Shown here: one piece after another, positions 1 through 8,090 of the stretch
How the letters are laid out: each line of letters starts with the position of its first letter
Position numbering within the stretch: the stretch's first letter is position 1
NCBI GenBank assembly: GCA_023417985.1
Contig: JAEZDV010000205.1
Location: forward strand, 1 to 13,066
DNA length: 13,066 nucleotides
Origin: Actinomycetes bacterium
GTDB taxonomy: Bacteria > Actinomycetota > Actinomycetes > Mycobacteriales > Mycobacteriaceae
Direction: 5' to 3'
The notes under the pieces: generated by a model
Database searches by the model: none
The model's input: only the letters and a program-made list of their open reading frames with translations
What the model was told of the DNA's origin: nothing
Position numbers and translations under genes: made by a program

Positions 1-427
1 TCCCTGTGACGCGGAGCGCGAAGACGAACGGTGCGGGCATGACCCGGTGCAGTATCGCGTGTTTGCGGACGTACTCGGGCACCTCCCACAACGCGCTGGT
101 CCCCGCACGGAACAGCGCGGCGTCCCCGGCACGCAGGATCCGCGGATCGGCGTCGTCCGAACTGACGATCACCGACCCTTCGACGATGTGCACGATCTCG
201 TCCGCGGCGAAGTGCCATGTGAAGCGGCCCGCGGTGCAGTCCCACACGTGCGTGGTCGTGGTCAGATCGCTTCCGGTGGACCACTGACCGCTGCGGGCCA
301 CCGGCGACCCGTCGTGGATCCATTCCGGGTCGATGGGATCGGGGCGAAGCTCCACGTCGTCGAGCGAGACAGCGACAATGGATGTCCTATTCATGGGGAT
401 TGTCCTATCACGTGTGGGCCCGGTCAC
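1..427 (-). CDS. Cupin-domain protein (Cupin_3 type), 3' end outside window
   Basis: The minus strand reads open from a GTG at 427 to the left edge, about 142 residues without a stop. The central part reads GRFTWHFAADEIVHIVEGSV, followed by an RAGDAALFRAGT stretch and VPEYVRKHAIL. This is the pattern of the small single-domain cupins related to the (S)-ureidoglycine aminohydrolase cupin domain (PF05899). These form a beta-barrel and are usually cytoplasmic; most members have no assigned substrate, and none can be named here. Start choice: GTG 427 has a good Shine-Dalgarno (AAGGAG, 434-439) six bases upstream. An in-frame ATG at 394 gives a protein 11 residues shorter whose N-terminus (MNRTSIVAVS) looks more like typical family members, so that start remains possible. 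The gene is divergent from the glucosidase gene, with 60 bases between them. Family assignment is fairly sure; function is unknown. Confidence 0.75.
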   Translation of the reverse strand, partial: MTGPTRDRTIPMNRTSIVAVSLDDVELRPDPIDPEWIHDGSPVARSGQWSTGSDLTTTTHVWDCTAGRFTWHFAADEIVHIVEGSVIVSSDDADPRILRAGDAALFRAGTSALWEVPEYVRKHAILHRVMPAPFVFALRVTG

Positions 428-487
428 AGGAATCTCCTTCCGTTGTTCGGACGGTCCCTCGCTCGCGTATCTGTCACGATGTGAGCC
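428..487. promoter_or_regulatory. Divergent intergenic region, cupin / alpha-glucosidase
   Basis: Sixty bases separate the two divergent starts and must hold the plus-strand promoter. The best candidate I can see is a TTGTTC (443-448) with a TATCTG (468-473) 19 bases later, which would start transcription near 480, only a few bases before the GTG at 488. The match is weak. No clear palindromic operator is visible between the genes. Confidence 0.3.
434..439 (-). promoter_or_regulatory. Shine-Dalgarno supporting the GTG start of the cupin gene
   Basis: On the minus strand AAGGAG lies six bases before the GTG at 427. It is one of the clearest ribosome binding sites in the window and is the reason for preferring the GTG over the internal ATG at 394. 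Confidence 0.6.
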
Positions 488-2095
488 GTGGCCCGCCCCA
501 GCGATGTGCCGACTCCCGGTCCCGTCCCCTCACGGGCGTGGTGGCACGATGCGGTGTTCTACCAGGTGTATCCCCGGTCCTTCGCCGATTCGAACGGAGA
601 CGGCGTCGGCGATCTCGACGGGATCCGGAGTCGCATCGACTACCTCGTTGTGCTCGGGATCGACGCGATCTGGCTCAACCCGGTGATGCGGTCGCCGATG
701 GCGGACCACGGGTACGACGTGTCCGATCCCCGCGACATCGATCCGTTGTTCGGCGACATCACTGCGTTCGACGCGCTGGTCGCGGACGCGCACGCGCGCG
801 GCATCCGGATGGTGATCGACCTCGTGCCGAATCACGTGAGCAGCGAACATCCCTGGTTTCGTGAGGCGCTCGCCACCGCACCCGGCAGCGCCGCACGTAA
901 CCGGTTCCACTTCCGCGACGGCCGCGGACCGGGCGGACAGGAACCACCGAACAACTGGCCCAGCATCTTCGGGGGCCCGGCCTGGACCCGGGTCACCGAG
1001 CCGGACGGCACCCCCGGCCAGTGGTATCTGCACGTGTTCGCGCCGCAGCAACCCGACCTCAACTGGACCGACCCCGGTGTGGTCGAAGACCTCGAGAAGA
1101 CCCTGCGGTTCTGGCTTCACGACCGGCACGTGGACGGGTTCCGCATCGACGTCGCGCACGGCATGGCCAAGCCGGCCGACCTCGCCGATCACGACGGCTG
1201 GGACGAGAACGAACTCCTCGGACATGCCGCCTCCGACCCTCGCTTCGACAACCCCGAAGTCCATGCCATCCATCGGGGTATCCGGGAGGTCCTCGACGAA
1301 TATCCGCACGCGGTGACCATCGGCGAGATCTGGGTAAGCGATCACGAGCGGTTCTCCGCCTACCTGCGACCGGACGAGTTGCATCTCGGATTCGAGTTCC
1401 ACCTGACTCTCGCCGGGTGGGATGCGAACGAGATCAAGGAAGCGATCGACAAGGGCTTCGCGGCGGTCGCCGGCACACCGGCCTCCCCCACGTGGACGTT
1501 GTCGAATCACGACGTGGACCGGGAGGTGAGCCGCTACGGAGGCGGTGCGAGAGGCCTCGCCCGCGCCCGCGCCATGATCCTGCTCGAGTTGGCGCTCCCG
1601 GGTGCGGTGTTCGTGTACAACGGCGCCGAACTCGGGCTACCGAACGTGGACCTCCCGGACGAGGTGCTGCAGGACCCGGTATGGGAACGCTCGGGACACA
1701 CCGACCGCGGCCGGGACGGATGCCGCGTCCCCATGCCCTGGGAGGGCACGTCCCCGCCGTTCGGGTTCACCACCGCGGCACAGGCTTGGTTGCCCCAGCC
1801 TCAGGAGTGGGCGGCGCTCACCGTCGAAGCCCAACTCTCGGAAGAGGACTCGACGCTGTCGTTGTACCGCCGGGCGATCCGGTTGCGGCACGAACGTCAG
1901 GAGATCACCGGAGACGAGATCGCCTGGTACGACAGTCCACCCGGATGCCTCGCGTTCGGGCGTACCGGCGGATTGACGTGCGTACTCAATGCGGGCACCG
2001 AACCGGTGATGCTTCCTGCGGGCACGGTGCTGGTGTCCAGCGCACCGATCGTCGACGGGCATCTCCCGCCGAACTGCGCGGCCTGGCTCGTCTGA
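488..2095 (+). CDS. aglA: GH13 alpha-glucosidase (AglA-like)
   Basis: A 535-residue glycoside hydrolase family 13 enzyme expected to release glucose from alpha-glucosides such as maltose or malto-/isomalto-oligosaccharides in the cytoplasm; there is no signal peptide. The N-terminus has the family opening WWHDAVFYQVYPRSFADSNG, with a DxNxDGxGDL calcium-type loop at residues 34-43. Conserved regions follow in order: DLVPNH (111-116), FRIDVAHG with nucleophile Asp221, IGEIW with acid/base Glu280, and SNHD with transition-state Asp342. The C-terminal ~100 residues fit the usual beta-sandwich domain. Length matches actinobacterial alpha-glucosidases (about 530-550). A TGA at 482-484 makes GTG 488 the first possible start; GTG 506 is an alternative, and neither has a good Shine-Dalgarno. 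The stop lies five bases from the convergent stop of the next gene. The gene symbol rests on resemblance to M. tuberculosis Rv2471. Exact bond preference cannot be read from the sequence. Confidence 0.88.
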   Translation: MARPSDVPTPGPVPSRAWWHDAVFYQVYPRSFADSNGDGVGDLDGIRSRIDYLVVLGIDAIWLNPVMRSPMADHGYDVSDPRDIDPLFGDITAFDALVADAHARGIRMVIDLVPNHVSSEHPWFREALATAPGSAARNRFHFRDGRGPGGQEPPNNWPSIFGGPAWTRVTEPDGTPGQWYLHVFAPQQPDLNWTDPGVVEDLEKTLRFWLHDRHVDGFRIDVAHGMAKPADLADHDGWDENELLGHAASDPRFDNPEVHAIHRGIREVLDEYPHAVTIGEIWVSDHERFSAYLRPDELHLGFEFHLTLAGWDANEIKEAIDKGFAAVAGTPASPTWTLSNHDVDREVSRYGGGARGLARARAMILLELALPGAVFVYNGAELGLPNVDLPDEVLQDPVWERSGHTDRGRDGCRVPMPWEGTSPPFGFTTAAQAWLPQPQEWAALTVEAQLSEEDSTLSLYRRAIRLRHERQEITGDEIAWYDSPPGCLAFGRTGGLTCVLNAGTEPVMLPAGTVLVSSAPIVDGHLPPNCAAWLV

Positions 2096-2100
2096 CGGGG

Positions 2101-2811
2101 TCACACCACGCGCAGACCGAGGCCTCCGCTGCGGCGCAGGTGCACCGATCCGTACCGCGCATCGAGTCGCACCCAGGTGGTCGAAGCGCGGACGCGCACC
2201 ACCTCGGCGGGGTCGATACCCTCGAGGTCGCCGGCGTCGCGGCTCGTCGTCGGCACGAAACCCATTGCGCCGAGCGCAAATACCATGCGCATCGGCACCC
2301 CCACGGTGAGGTCGCCGCCACTGACCTCGAGCACCTCCTGCGCGAGCAACGACGCCGGCGGGCCCTGAGCCCCGTGTTCGCGGCTCAGCGCGACACCGCG
2401 GTGCGCGAGTTCGACGAGCACCCGGGCCGGGACGTCGTCGACGTGGGTGAACCCGTCCTCCGGCGGTAGCGCTCCGCGCCACGCCGAGTCCATCGCCCAT
2501 CCCGGATCCACCTCGGTGTCCGGCCCGGATGCGCCGACGAGTGCGGCCCGCAGGCCGTCGGCGGCGACACAGGTGTCGGAGGGTGCGACGGTCCCGCGCA
2601 CGATGCGCGACGCGAGGACGTCGAAACCTGTCTGCGTCCACACGCCGAGCAGGCCGTCACTCCGGTGCCGGAGGCGCACCGCTGCGGCGTCGTCCAGACG
2701 TAGTGCGTGCGTCAGGAAGGTCGCGAGATCGGTGCGGTCGGCGGGAGTGTCGAGCCGGACCAGACGTTCCTTTCGTGCGCCACCGTCCCCGCCCGCACCC
2801 GGTTCAGTCAC
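2101..2811 (-). CDS. Conserved actinobacterial protein of unknown function
   Basis: A 236-residue protein that I cannot assign to a characterised family. It has a Gly-rich, charged N-terminus (about residues 1-20), then alternating alpha/beta-like sequence, a hydrophobic patch MVFALGAMGFVP near residue 180, and a basic beta-like C-terminus. I see no signal peptide, membrane span or metal-binding motif, so it is probably cytoplasmic. It starts with GTG at 2811, overlapping the TGA of the upstream thioesterase by eight bases (GTGACTGA), which implies translational coupling and co-expression. It is the last gene of the ettA-thioesterase-dehydrogenase-thioesterase series. By position it corresponds to Rv2474c, next to the Rv2475c thioesterase in M. 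tuberculosis; this is from memory. Coding is supported by the coupled start and by codon bias, not by a recognised domain. Confidence 0.72.
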   Translation of the reverse strand: MTEPGAGGDGGARKERLVRLDTPADRTDLATFLTHALRLDDAAAVRLRHRSDGLLGVWTQTGFDVLASRIVRGTVAPSDTCVAADGLRAALVGASGPDTEVDPGWAMDSAWRGALPPEDGFTHVDDVPARVLVELAHRGVALSREHGAQGPPASLLAQEVLEVSGGDLTVGVPMRMVFALGAMGFVPTTSRDAGDLEGIDPAEVVRVRASTTWVRLDARYGSVHLRRSGGLGLRVV

Positions 2812-3238
2812 GCCGCCACCGCGACAGGAACTCGCGTTCGTCGTCGCTGAGGCGCCGCAGGCGCTGGGTGTCGATGTCGAACGCGGCGATCTGCGTGGAG
2901 GCGACCACCGCCGGGGCCGAGTCGGCCGGCGCGCCGCCGGGTCGCACCTCGTAACCGATGGTGAAGTCCACCGCCCGTACCTTCTCGGTCCACATCATGA
3001 TGTCGAGCGGTCCGTCCGAATGACGCAACTGACGCCGGTACCGCACGTGGAGATCGGCGATCACCGCGCCGTCCCGCAGGGTCTGGGTCGGCCGGCCGTC
3101 GGCGAAGAGCCAGGGGATGCGCGCCTCTTCGAGCAGCGTCACCATCCGGGCGTGGTTGATGTGCTGGAAGACATCCATGTCGGACCACCGGACCATCACC
3201 TCGGTGTGGAACCCGAACTGTTCCCCCACGCTGCCCAC
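2804..3238 (-). CDS. Hotdog-fold acyl-CoA thioesterase (Rv2475c-like)
   Basis: A 144-residue 4-hydroxybenzoyl-CoA-thioesterase-type hotdog protein (4HBT/YbgC group), expected to hydrolyse an acyl-CoA to free acid and CoA in the cytoplasm. The diagnostic segment is VRWSDMDVFQHINHARM (residues 16-32), where an Asp of the WSDMD is the expected catalytic residue, followed by LLEEARIPWLF. A C-terminal FDIDTQRLRRLSDDEREFLSRW block (120-141; core FDIDT and LSDDE) is shared with the thioesterase at 8160-8642. Start: GTG 3238 is preferred because GGAGG at 3245-3249 lies six bases upstream, inside the last codons of the dehydrogenase; an in-frame GTG at 3229 is a weaker option. Only three bases separate it from the dehydrogenase stop, and its own stop overlaps the next gene, so it is firmly within an operon. 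The substrate is unknown. Confidence 0.87.
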   Translation of the reverse strand: MGSVGEQFGFHTEVMVRWSDMDVFQHINHARMVTLLEEARIPWLFADGRPTQTLRDGAVIADLHVRYRRQLRHSDGPLDIMMWTEKVRAVDFTIGYEVRPGGAPADSAPAVVASTQIAAFDIDTQRLRRLSDDEREFLSRWRRD

Positions 3239-3241
3239 TCG

Positions 3242-6200
3242 TTACCTCCGATCGGATGCGCCCGTGCGCACCATGCTTCTGATCTGGCGTGCCGCCACCG
3301 ACAGGATGGCGAGGTCCAGGTTTCCAGACGCGAAGATCTCGTCGAGCGCCGCCCTGGCGCGCACGAGCCGTGACCCGTTGGACAATTCCCAGTCCTCGAT
3401 CATCTCCGCGGTCGTCTCGCCCGGTTCGGCTCCGGCGAACACGTCGAGCACCAGGGCGATCAGCGATGCGTACAGGTCGTCGCGTAAGGCCAGTCGCGCC
3501 AGCGAGTGCCAACGGTCGCCCTTGTCGAGCACGGACACCGCGCTGAGCAGACGGTCGATCCCGAGATGCGCGTCGAGTGCGTAGTACAGCTCCGCGACCT
3601 CCTCGTCGTCGCGTTCGACGATGTCCGCGGCATCGATGACGTCGAGGAGAACGAACTGCACGAGGAGGTAGTACACCGCTTCCGTCGCATCGGCCGGAGC
3701 GCCCCGCTCGAGCACCGGCGCGGTCCTGCGCGCGAAATCTTCGACGTGGTGCCCCCGGACCCATTCGCTCACCCGCGGTGCGAGTCGCGCGAAACGGTCG
3801 CGGTAGCGGCTGATCTCGGCACCCACCGCGAGCGGCTGTGGACGCGTCGAGAGCAGTCGCCGCGACGCGCGGTCCAGTACGCGGCGCGATTCGAGGAGCA
3901 ACTCGTCCTCCACGTCGGTGGGAAGCCGTTCGCTGCGGACCCGGTCCCAGATCGCGGGGAGGCTGAAGATCGCGGTGACCGCGGCGTACGCGCGGATCGC
4001 GTCGGTGCTCGACGCGCCGGTCTCCTCCGTCAACCGGAACACGAAGGAGATGCCTCCGTTGTCGACGGTTTCGTTCGCGAGGATGGTCGCGACGATCTGC
4101 CGGCGGAGCGGGTGCGACTTGATGCCGGCGACGAATCGGTCTCGCAGTGCCGGAGGGAAATAGCCGGGCAGGCGCGACGCGAATGTGTCACTGTCGGGCA
4201 CGTCGGTTTCGAGCAACTCGTCGACGAGGGCGAGTTTGACGTGCGCGAGGAGCTGGGACAGCTCGGGTGAGGTGAGCCCTTCTCCCGCGGCGAGACGCCG
4301 CGCGATCTCGGTGTCGTCGGGCAGCGCGTCGAGGTTGCGGTCGAGGCCGTGGTCCTCTTCGAGTCTGCGGATGAGCCGCTGATGGACGGCGAGCATCGCG
4401 GATGCAGCGGCACGCTCCAGACCCAGGGCGTTGTTCTGACCGATGTTGTCGGCGAGGACTAGTTCCGCGACATCGTCGGTCATTGAGGCAAGCAAGGGAT
4501 TGCGGTCCGCAACCTCGAGTTCGCCGGCGGTGACCATCGAGTCGAGCAGGATCTTGATGTTGACCTCGTGGTCGGAGCAGTCGACGCCGGCCGAGTTGTC
4601 GATCGCGTCGGTGTTGATCTTTCCGCCGGTGCGGGCGTACTCGATGCGGCCCAGTTGCGTGACTCCGAGATTGCCACCCTCACCGATCACCCGTGCCCGT
4701 ACGCCCCCGCCGTCGACCCGCACCGCGTCGTTGCTCTTGTCCCCCACGTCGGCGTGTGTTTCGGACTCCGACTTGATGTACGTGCCGATACCGCCGTTCC
4801 ACAGCAGATCGACGGGGGAACGCAGGATCGCCCGGATCAGTTCGGGCGGGGTCAGTTCGGTGACGTCGTCGCCGAGACCGAGCACGCGGCGTGTCTCTGC
4901 GCTGATCGGAATCGATTTGCGTGTCCGCTCCCACACGCCGCCGCCCTCGCTGATCAGCGACGGGTCGTAATCGGCCCAGGACGATCGGGGAAGCTCGAAG
5001 ATCCGGCGCCGTTCGGCGAACGAGCGGGCCGCATCCGGTTCCGGGTCGAGGAAGATGTGGCGGTGGTCGAAGGCGGCGACGAGCCGGATGTGTTCGCTGA
5101 GCAGCATGCCGTTGCCGAACACGTCTCCGCTCATGTCACCGATGCCGGCCACTGTGAAGTCCTCGGACTGGGTGTCGAGCCCCAGCTCACGGAAGTGCCG
5201 CTTCACGCTTTCCCACGCTCCGCGGGCGGTGATGCCCATCTCCTTGTGGTCGTATCCGGCCGACCCGCCGGAGGCGAATGCGTCTGCGAGCCAGAAGTCG
5301 TATTCGGCCGCAACGGAATTCGCGAGGTCGGAGAACGTCGCGGTGCCCTTGTCCGCGGCGACGACGAGGTAGGTGTCGTCGCCGTCGTGCCGCACGACCC
5401 GCTGCGGCGGGATCACGGTCGTGCGGGAGGTGTCGAGGTTGTCGGTCACGTCGAGCAGTCCGGAGATGAACCGTCGGTAACACAGTTCCCCGCGGGCACG
5501 TACCGCTTGCCGGTCCGCGGCCGCGTCACCGGTGGGCTGCGGCGTGTGTTTGACGACGAATCCGCCCTTCGCTCCCACGGGCACGATCACGGCGTTCTTC
5601 ACGGCCTGCGCTTTGACGAGCCCGAGTACCTCGGTGCGGTAATCCTCCCGGCGGTCGGACCACCGGAGACCGCCGCGGGCGACGGCACCGTATCGCATGT
5701 GCACGCCCTCCACGTCGGGGGCGTAGACGAAGATCTCGAACTTCGGGCGCGGCTGCGGGAGTTCGGGGATGCCGGCCGGGTCGAGTTTCATCGACAGGAC
5801 GCGGCCGCGTGCGCCGTCGTCGTCCGCCGCGACGAAGTAGTTGGTGCGCAGGGTGGCGCGGATCAGAGAGAAGAGTGCGCGCAGGATCCGGTCGGTGACC
5901 AGTCCGGTGACGGCCGCCAACTCCGACGACAGTTCGCCGGTGAGCCGGTCTTCACGCTCGGGCGACGCCGTGTCCGGATCGAATCGTGCTTCGAACAGAC
6001 CGACGAGCAGGACGGTGATGCCCGGATGGTCGAGCAGCACCCCTTCGATGTTGTGCTGACTGTAGGGGAAACCGGTCTGGCGCAGGTACTTCGTGTACGC
6101 CCGGAGCATGACCGCCTGGCGCCACGCCAGTCCCGCGCGCAGCACGAGTTCGTTGAACCTGTCGGTCTCGGAGTCACCGCGCCACGTGACGACGAACATC

Positions 6201-8053
6201 TCGGTGAACCTCCGAGCCAGCGTCGGATCCGTATCGAGAAGTCCGGGGTCCAGATCGCTCGGCACCTCGAGGCCGAAATCGTAGATCCAGCAGACCATTC
6301 CGTCGGATCGCGGCACCCGGTAGGGGCGTTCGTCGACGACCTGCACCCCGAGGCTCTGCAGGACGGGTAGCACGCGGCCGAGGGTCACGGCCTCGTCGCC
6401 CACGTACAAGGTGAAGCGCCATGTTCGGGGTTCCGAGGGATCGGGCCGGTCGAGCCGCGTCTCGATCTCACCGGCTCCGAGCCTGTCGAGCAGGACCAGA
6501 TCGGACAGCGCACGCTCGGACGGGAAATCCTCTTTGTACGCCTCCGGCACGACATCGGCGTAGCGCTGCACCAGCGCCGCGTCGACCCTGGGATCGCCTG
6601 CAGCCGACTCGGACAGCCGATCGGCCCAGTTGCGACTGGTCTCGGCAAGGAGTGACTGGATCCGGGCGCGGTTCTCGTCGGACGTGTCGATCTCGTGCCG
6701 CCCACGCCCCGGGAATCGGATGGTGACGTGCAGCAGCGCGAGTTCACCTTCGGAAACACGCGCGGTGTAATCGAGGACGCCGCCGCCGTACTCGCGCAGG
6801 AGAATCTCCTGCATCGAAATCCGCACCTTCGTCGTGTACCGGTCGCGCGGAAGGTACACCAGGCACGACACGTAGCGGCCGTGCGTGTCGACGCGCACGA
6901 ACAACCTGACCTGCCTGCGGATGTCGACGACCGACGACACGGTGTCGTAGAGAGTCGCGGTGTCCATCGAGAAGAGTTCGGCGCGCGGGATCGCCTGCAT
7001 GATCTCGAGCATCGCCTGCCCGGTGTACGACGTGAGGTCGACGTGAGCGCGGTCGATCACCGATCGAACGCGTCGCGAGATCAGCGGGATGTCGAGAATG
7101 TTGTCGTTCAGGGCCGTGACGGTGAGCACGCCGAGAAACCGGTGCTCACCGACCACACGACCGTCGTCGTCGAGGACTGCGATTCCGACGAAGTACGGAT
7201 ACACCGAGCGGTGCACTCTCGTCGGCAGCGCTCCTTGCGTCAGCACCAGCAACGGACGGTGATCCGGCCGCGCACCGGGCGGCAGGTCGAGCAGGTCGAT
7301 ATCGCCGTCCGTGCTGCGCAGCACCCCCAGGCCGCTGCCGGGCAGGGGCCGGGAGCGGAGAACGCCCGAGCCTTCCGGGTCGACGAAGTCGTAACGCCGG
7401 TACCCGAGCATGGTGAAGTGGCCCCGGCCGAGCCAGCGCAACAGGTCTGCGGTCTCGGCGAGAACGGTGGCGGTGTGCCCCGGCGGCGGAGCGGAAGCGA
7501 GTGCGTCCAGCCCGGAAGCGACTTCGCTTTGGAGAGCCAGCATCCGGCCGGTGTCGGCGACCACCTGCCGGACGTCGGCCAGTGCCTGGCGAAGGCCGTC
7601 CTCGATGGTGTCGGCGGTAGGACCGTCGGCTCCCACCGCGAACTGCACGTGCATCCAGGACTCTGCGACCCGGATGGCGGTGTCCGCTTCGTCATCCGGA
7701 GTTCCGTTTCCGAGGGACAGACCGAGAAGCCGTCCCGAGTCGTCGCGGAGCACCGAGAACTCGGGATGTACGACCGCGTCGACGTTCACGCCGAGGCGGG
7801 CGAACAACGCCAGGACCGCCTCGACGAGAAGCGGCATGTCGTCGGTGACGATCTGGGCGGTCGAACCGAGCGGGTCGTCGCCCGGCGGACGGACACGGAT
7901 CGCCGCGGTGCCGGGCATGCGGTCGCGTCCCAGTTCGAGGTGGGCGCCGGCGATCGTCGCGGGATCACCGATTTCTTCCCCGGACTGCTCGTACGCATGC
8001 GTCAGAACCGTCAGGAATGACGAATCCAGTTGCGATGCAGTCGAATCCGTCAT
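3242..8053 (-). CDS. gdh: NAD-specific glutamate dehydrogenase, large (~180 kDa) type
   Basis: A 1603-residue enzyme of the Bac_GDH family (PF05088), catalysing L-glutamate + NAD+ + H2O to 2-oxoglutarate + NH4+ + NADH in the cytoplasm. The order is typical: a long N-terminal part with ACT-like regulatory regions (about 1-700), the catalytic core (about 730-1230), and a helical C-terminal tail. Core signatures are RGGLRWSDRREDYRTEV (about 794-810), VKAQAVKNAVIVPVGAKGGF with catalytic-type lysine near 829, GIGDMSGDVFGNGM (970-983) and GGIGTYIKSESETHADVGDK (about 1087-1106). Full length for the family, with no frameshift seen. In mycobacteria the orthologue (Rv2476c) is inhibited by the FHA protein GarA; the same may hold here but is not visible. 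Start: ATG 8053 has GGGAG (8062-8066) eight bases upstream; the adjacent in-frame TTG at 8056 would add one residue. A strong hairpin lies just upstream. The gene sits between two paralogous thioesterases. Confidence 0.96.
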   Translation of the reverse strand: MTDSTASQLDSSFLTVLTHAYEQSGEEIGDPATIAGAHLELGRDRMPGTAAIRVRPPGDDPLGSTAQIVTDDMPLLVEAVLALFARLGVNVDAVVHPEFSVLRDDSGRLLGLSLGNGTPDDEADTAIRVAESWMHVQFAVGADGPTADTIEDGLRQALADVRQVVADTGRMLALQSEVASGLDALASAPPPGHTATVLAETADLLRWLGRGHFTMLGYRRYDFVDPEGSGVLRSRPLPGSGLGVLRSTDGDIDLLDLPPGARPDHRPLLVLTQGALPTRVHRSVYPYFVGIAVLDDDGRVVGEHRFLGVLTVTALNDNILDIPLISRRVRSVIDRAHVDLTSYTGQAMLEIMQAIPRAELFSMDTATLYDTVSSVVDIRRQVRLFVRVDTHGRYVSCLVYLPRDRYTTKVRISMQEILLREYGGGVLDYTARVSEGELALLHVTIRFPGRGRHEIDTSDENRARIQSLLAETSRNWADRLSESAAGDPRVDAALVQRYADVVPEAYKEDFPSERALSDLVLLDRLGAGEIETRLDRPDPSEPRTWRFTLYVGDEAVTLGRVLPVLQSLGVQVVDERPYRVPRSDGMVCWIYDFGLEVPSDLDPGLLDTDPTLARRFTEMFVVTWRGDSETDRFNELVLRAGLAWRQAVMLRAYTKYLRQTGFPYSQHNIEGVLLDHPGITVLLVGLFEARFDPDTASPEREDRLTGELSSELAAVTGLVTDRILRALFSLIRATLRTNYFVAADDDGARGRVLSMKLDPAGIPELPQPRPKFEIFVYAPDVEGVHMRYGAVARGGLRWSDRREDYRTEVLGLVKAQAVKNAVIVPVGAKGGFVVKHTPQPTGDAAADRQAVRARGELCYRRFISGLLDVTDNLDTSRTTVIPPQRVVRHDGDDTYLVVAADKGTATFSDLANSVAAEYDFWLADAFASGGSAGYDHKEMGITARGAWESVKRHFRELGLDTQSEDFTVAGIGDMSGDVFGNGMLLSEHIRLVAAFDHRHIFLDPEPDAARSFAERRRIFELPRSSWADYDPSLISEGGGVWERTRKSIPISAETRRVLGLGDDVTELTPPELIRAILRSPVDLLWNGGIGTYIKSESETHADVGDKSNDAVRVDGGGVRARVIGEGGNLGVTQLGRIEYARTGGKINTDAIDNSAGVDCSDHEVNIKILLDSMVTAGELEVADRNPLLASMTDDVAELVLADNIGQNNALGLERAAASAMLAVHQRLIRRLEEDHGLDRNLDALPDDTEIARRLAAGEGLTSPELSQLLAHVKLALVDELLETDVPDSDTFASRLPGYFPPALRDRFVAGIKSHPLRRQIVATILANETVDNGGISFVFRLTEETGASSTDAIRAYAAVTAIFSLPAIWDRVRSERLPTDVEDELLLESRRVLDRASRRLLSTRPQPLAVGAEISRYRDRFARLAPRVSEWVRGHHVEDFARRTAPVLERGAPADATEAVYYLLVQFVLLDVIDAADIVERDDEEVAELYYALDAHLGIDRLLSAVSVLDKGDRWHSLARLALRDDLYASLIALVLDVFAGAEPGETTAEMIEDWELSNGSRLVRARAALDEIFASGNLDLAILSVAARQIRSMVRTGASDRR
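3245..3249 (-). promoter_or_regulatory. Shine-Dalgarno of the downstream thioesterase, inside the dehydrogenase stop region
   Basis: On the minus strand the dehydrogenase ends CGG AGG TAA and the next GTG follows three bases later. The GGAGG is thus formed by the last two arginine codons and sits six bases before the GTG at 3238. Ribosomes ending the dehydrogenase would uncover or directly reuse this site, so the two products should be translated in linked amounts. Confidence 0.7.
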
Positions 8054-8090
8054 CAATGCTGCTCCCTCGCTACTTGTCGGACAAAACCGA

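Noticed and set aside
530..1510. Minus-strand open frame of 326 codons opposite the glucosidase
   Set aside because: The glucosidase catalytic motifs are intact on the plus strand over this range, so this is a shadow.
1637..2641. Minus-strand Arg-rich open frame of 334 codons
   Set aside because: It covers the 3' end of the glucosidase and most of the 2101-2811 gene in another frame; the composition is extremely Arg-rich and lacks protein motifs.
4568..6370. Plus-strand open frame of 600 codons opposite the dehydrogenase
   Set aside because: It is wholly antisense to a well-supported enzyme gene, has no recognisable motifs and is the expected by-product of GC-rich codon usage.
6695..8020. 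Plus-strand open frame of 441 codons opposite the dehydrogenase N-terminal region
   Set aside because: Antisense shadow; no domain, no ribosome binding site, and the dehydrogenase frame is continuous here.
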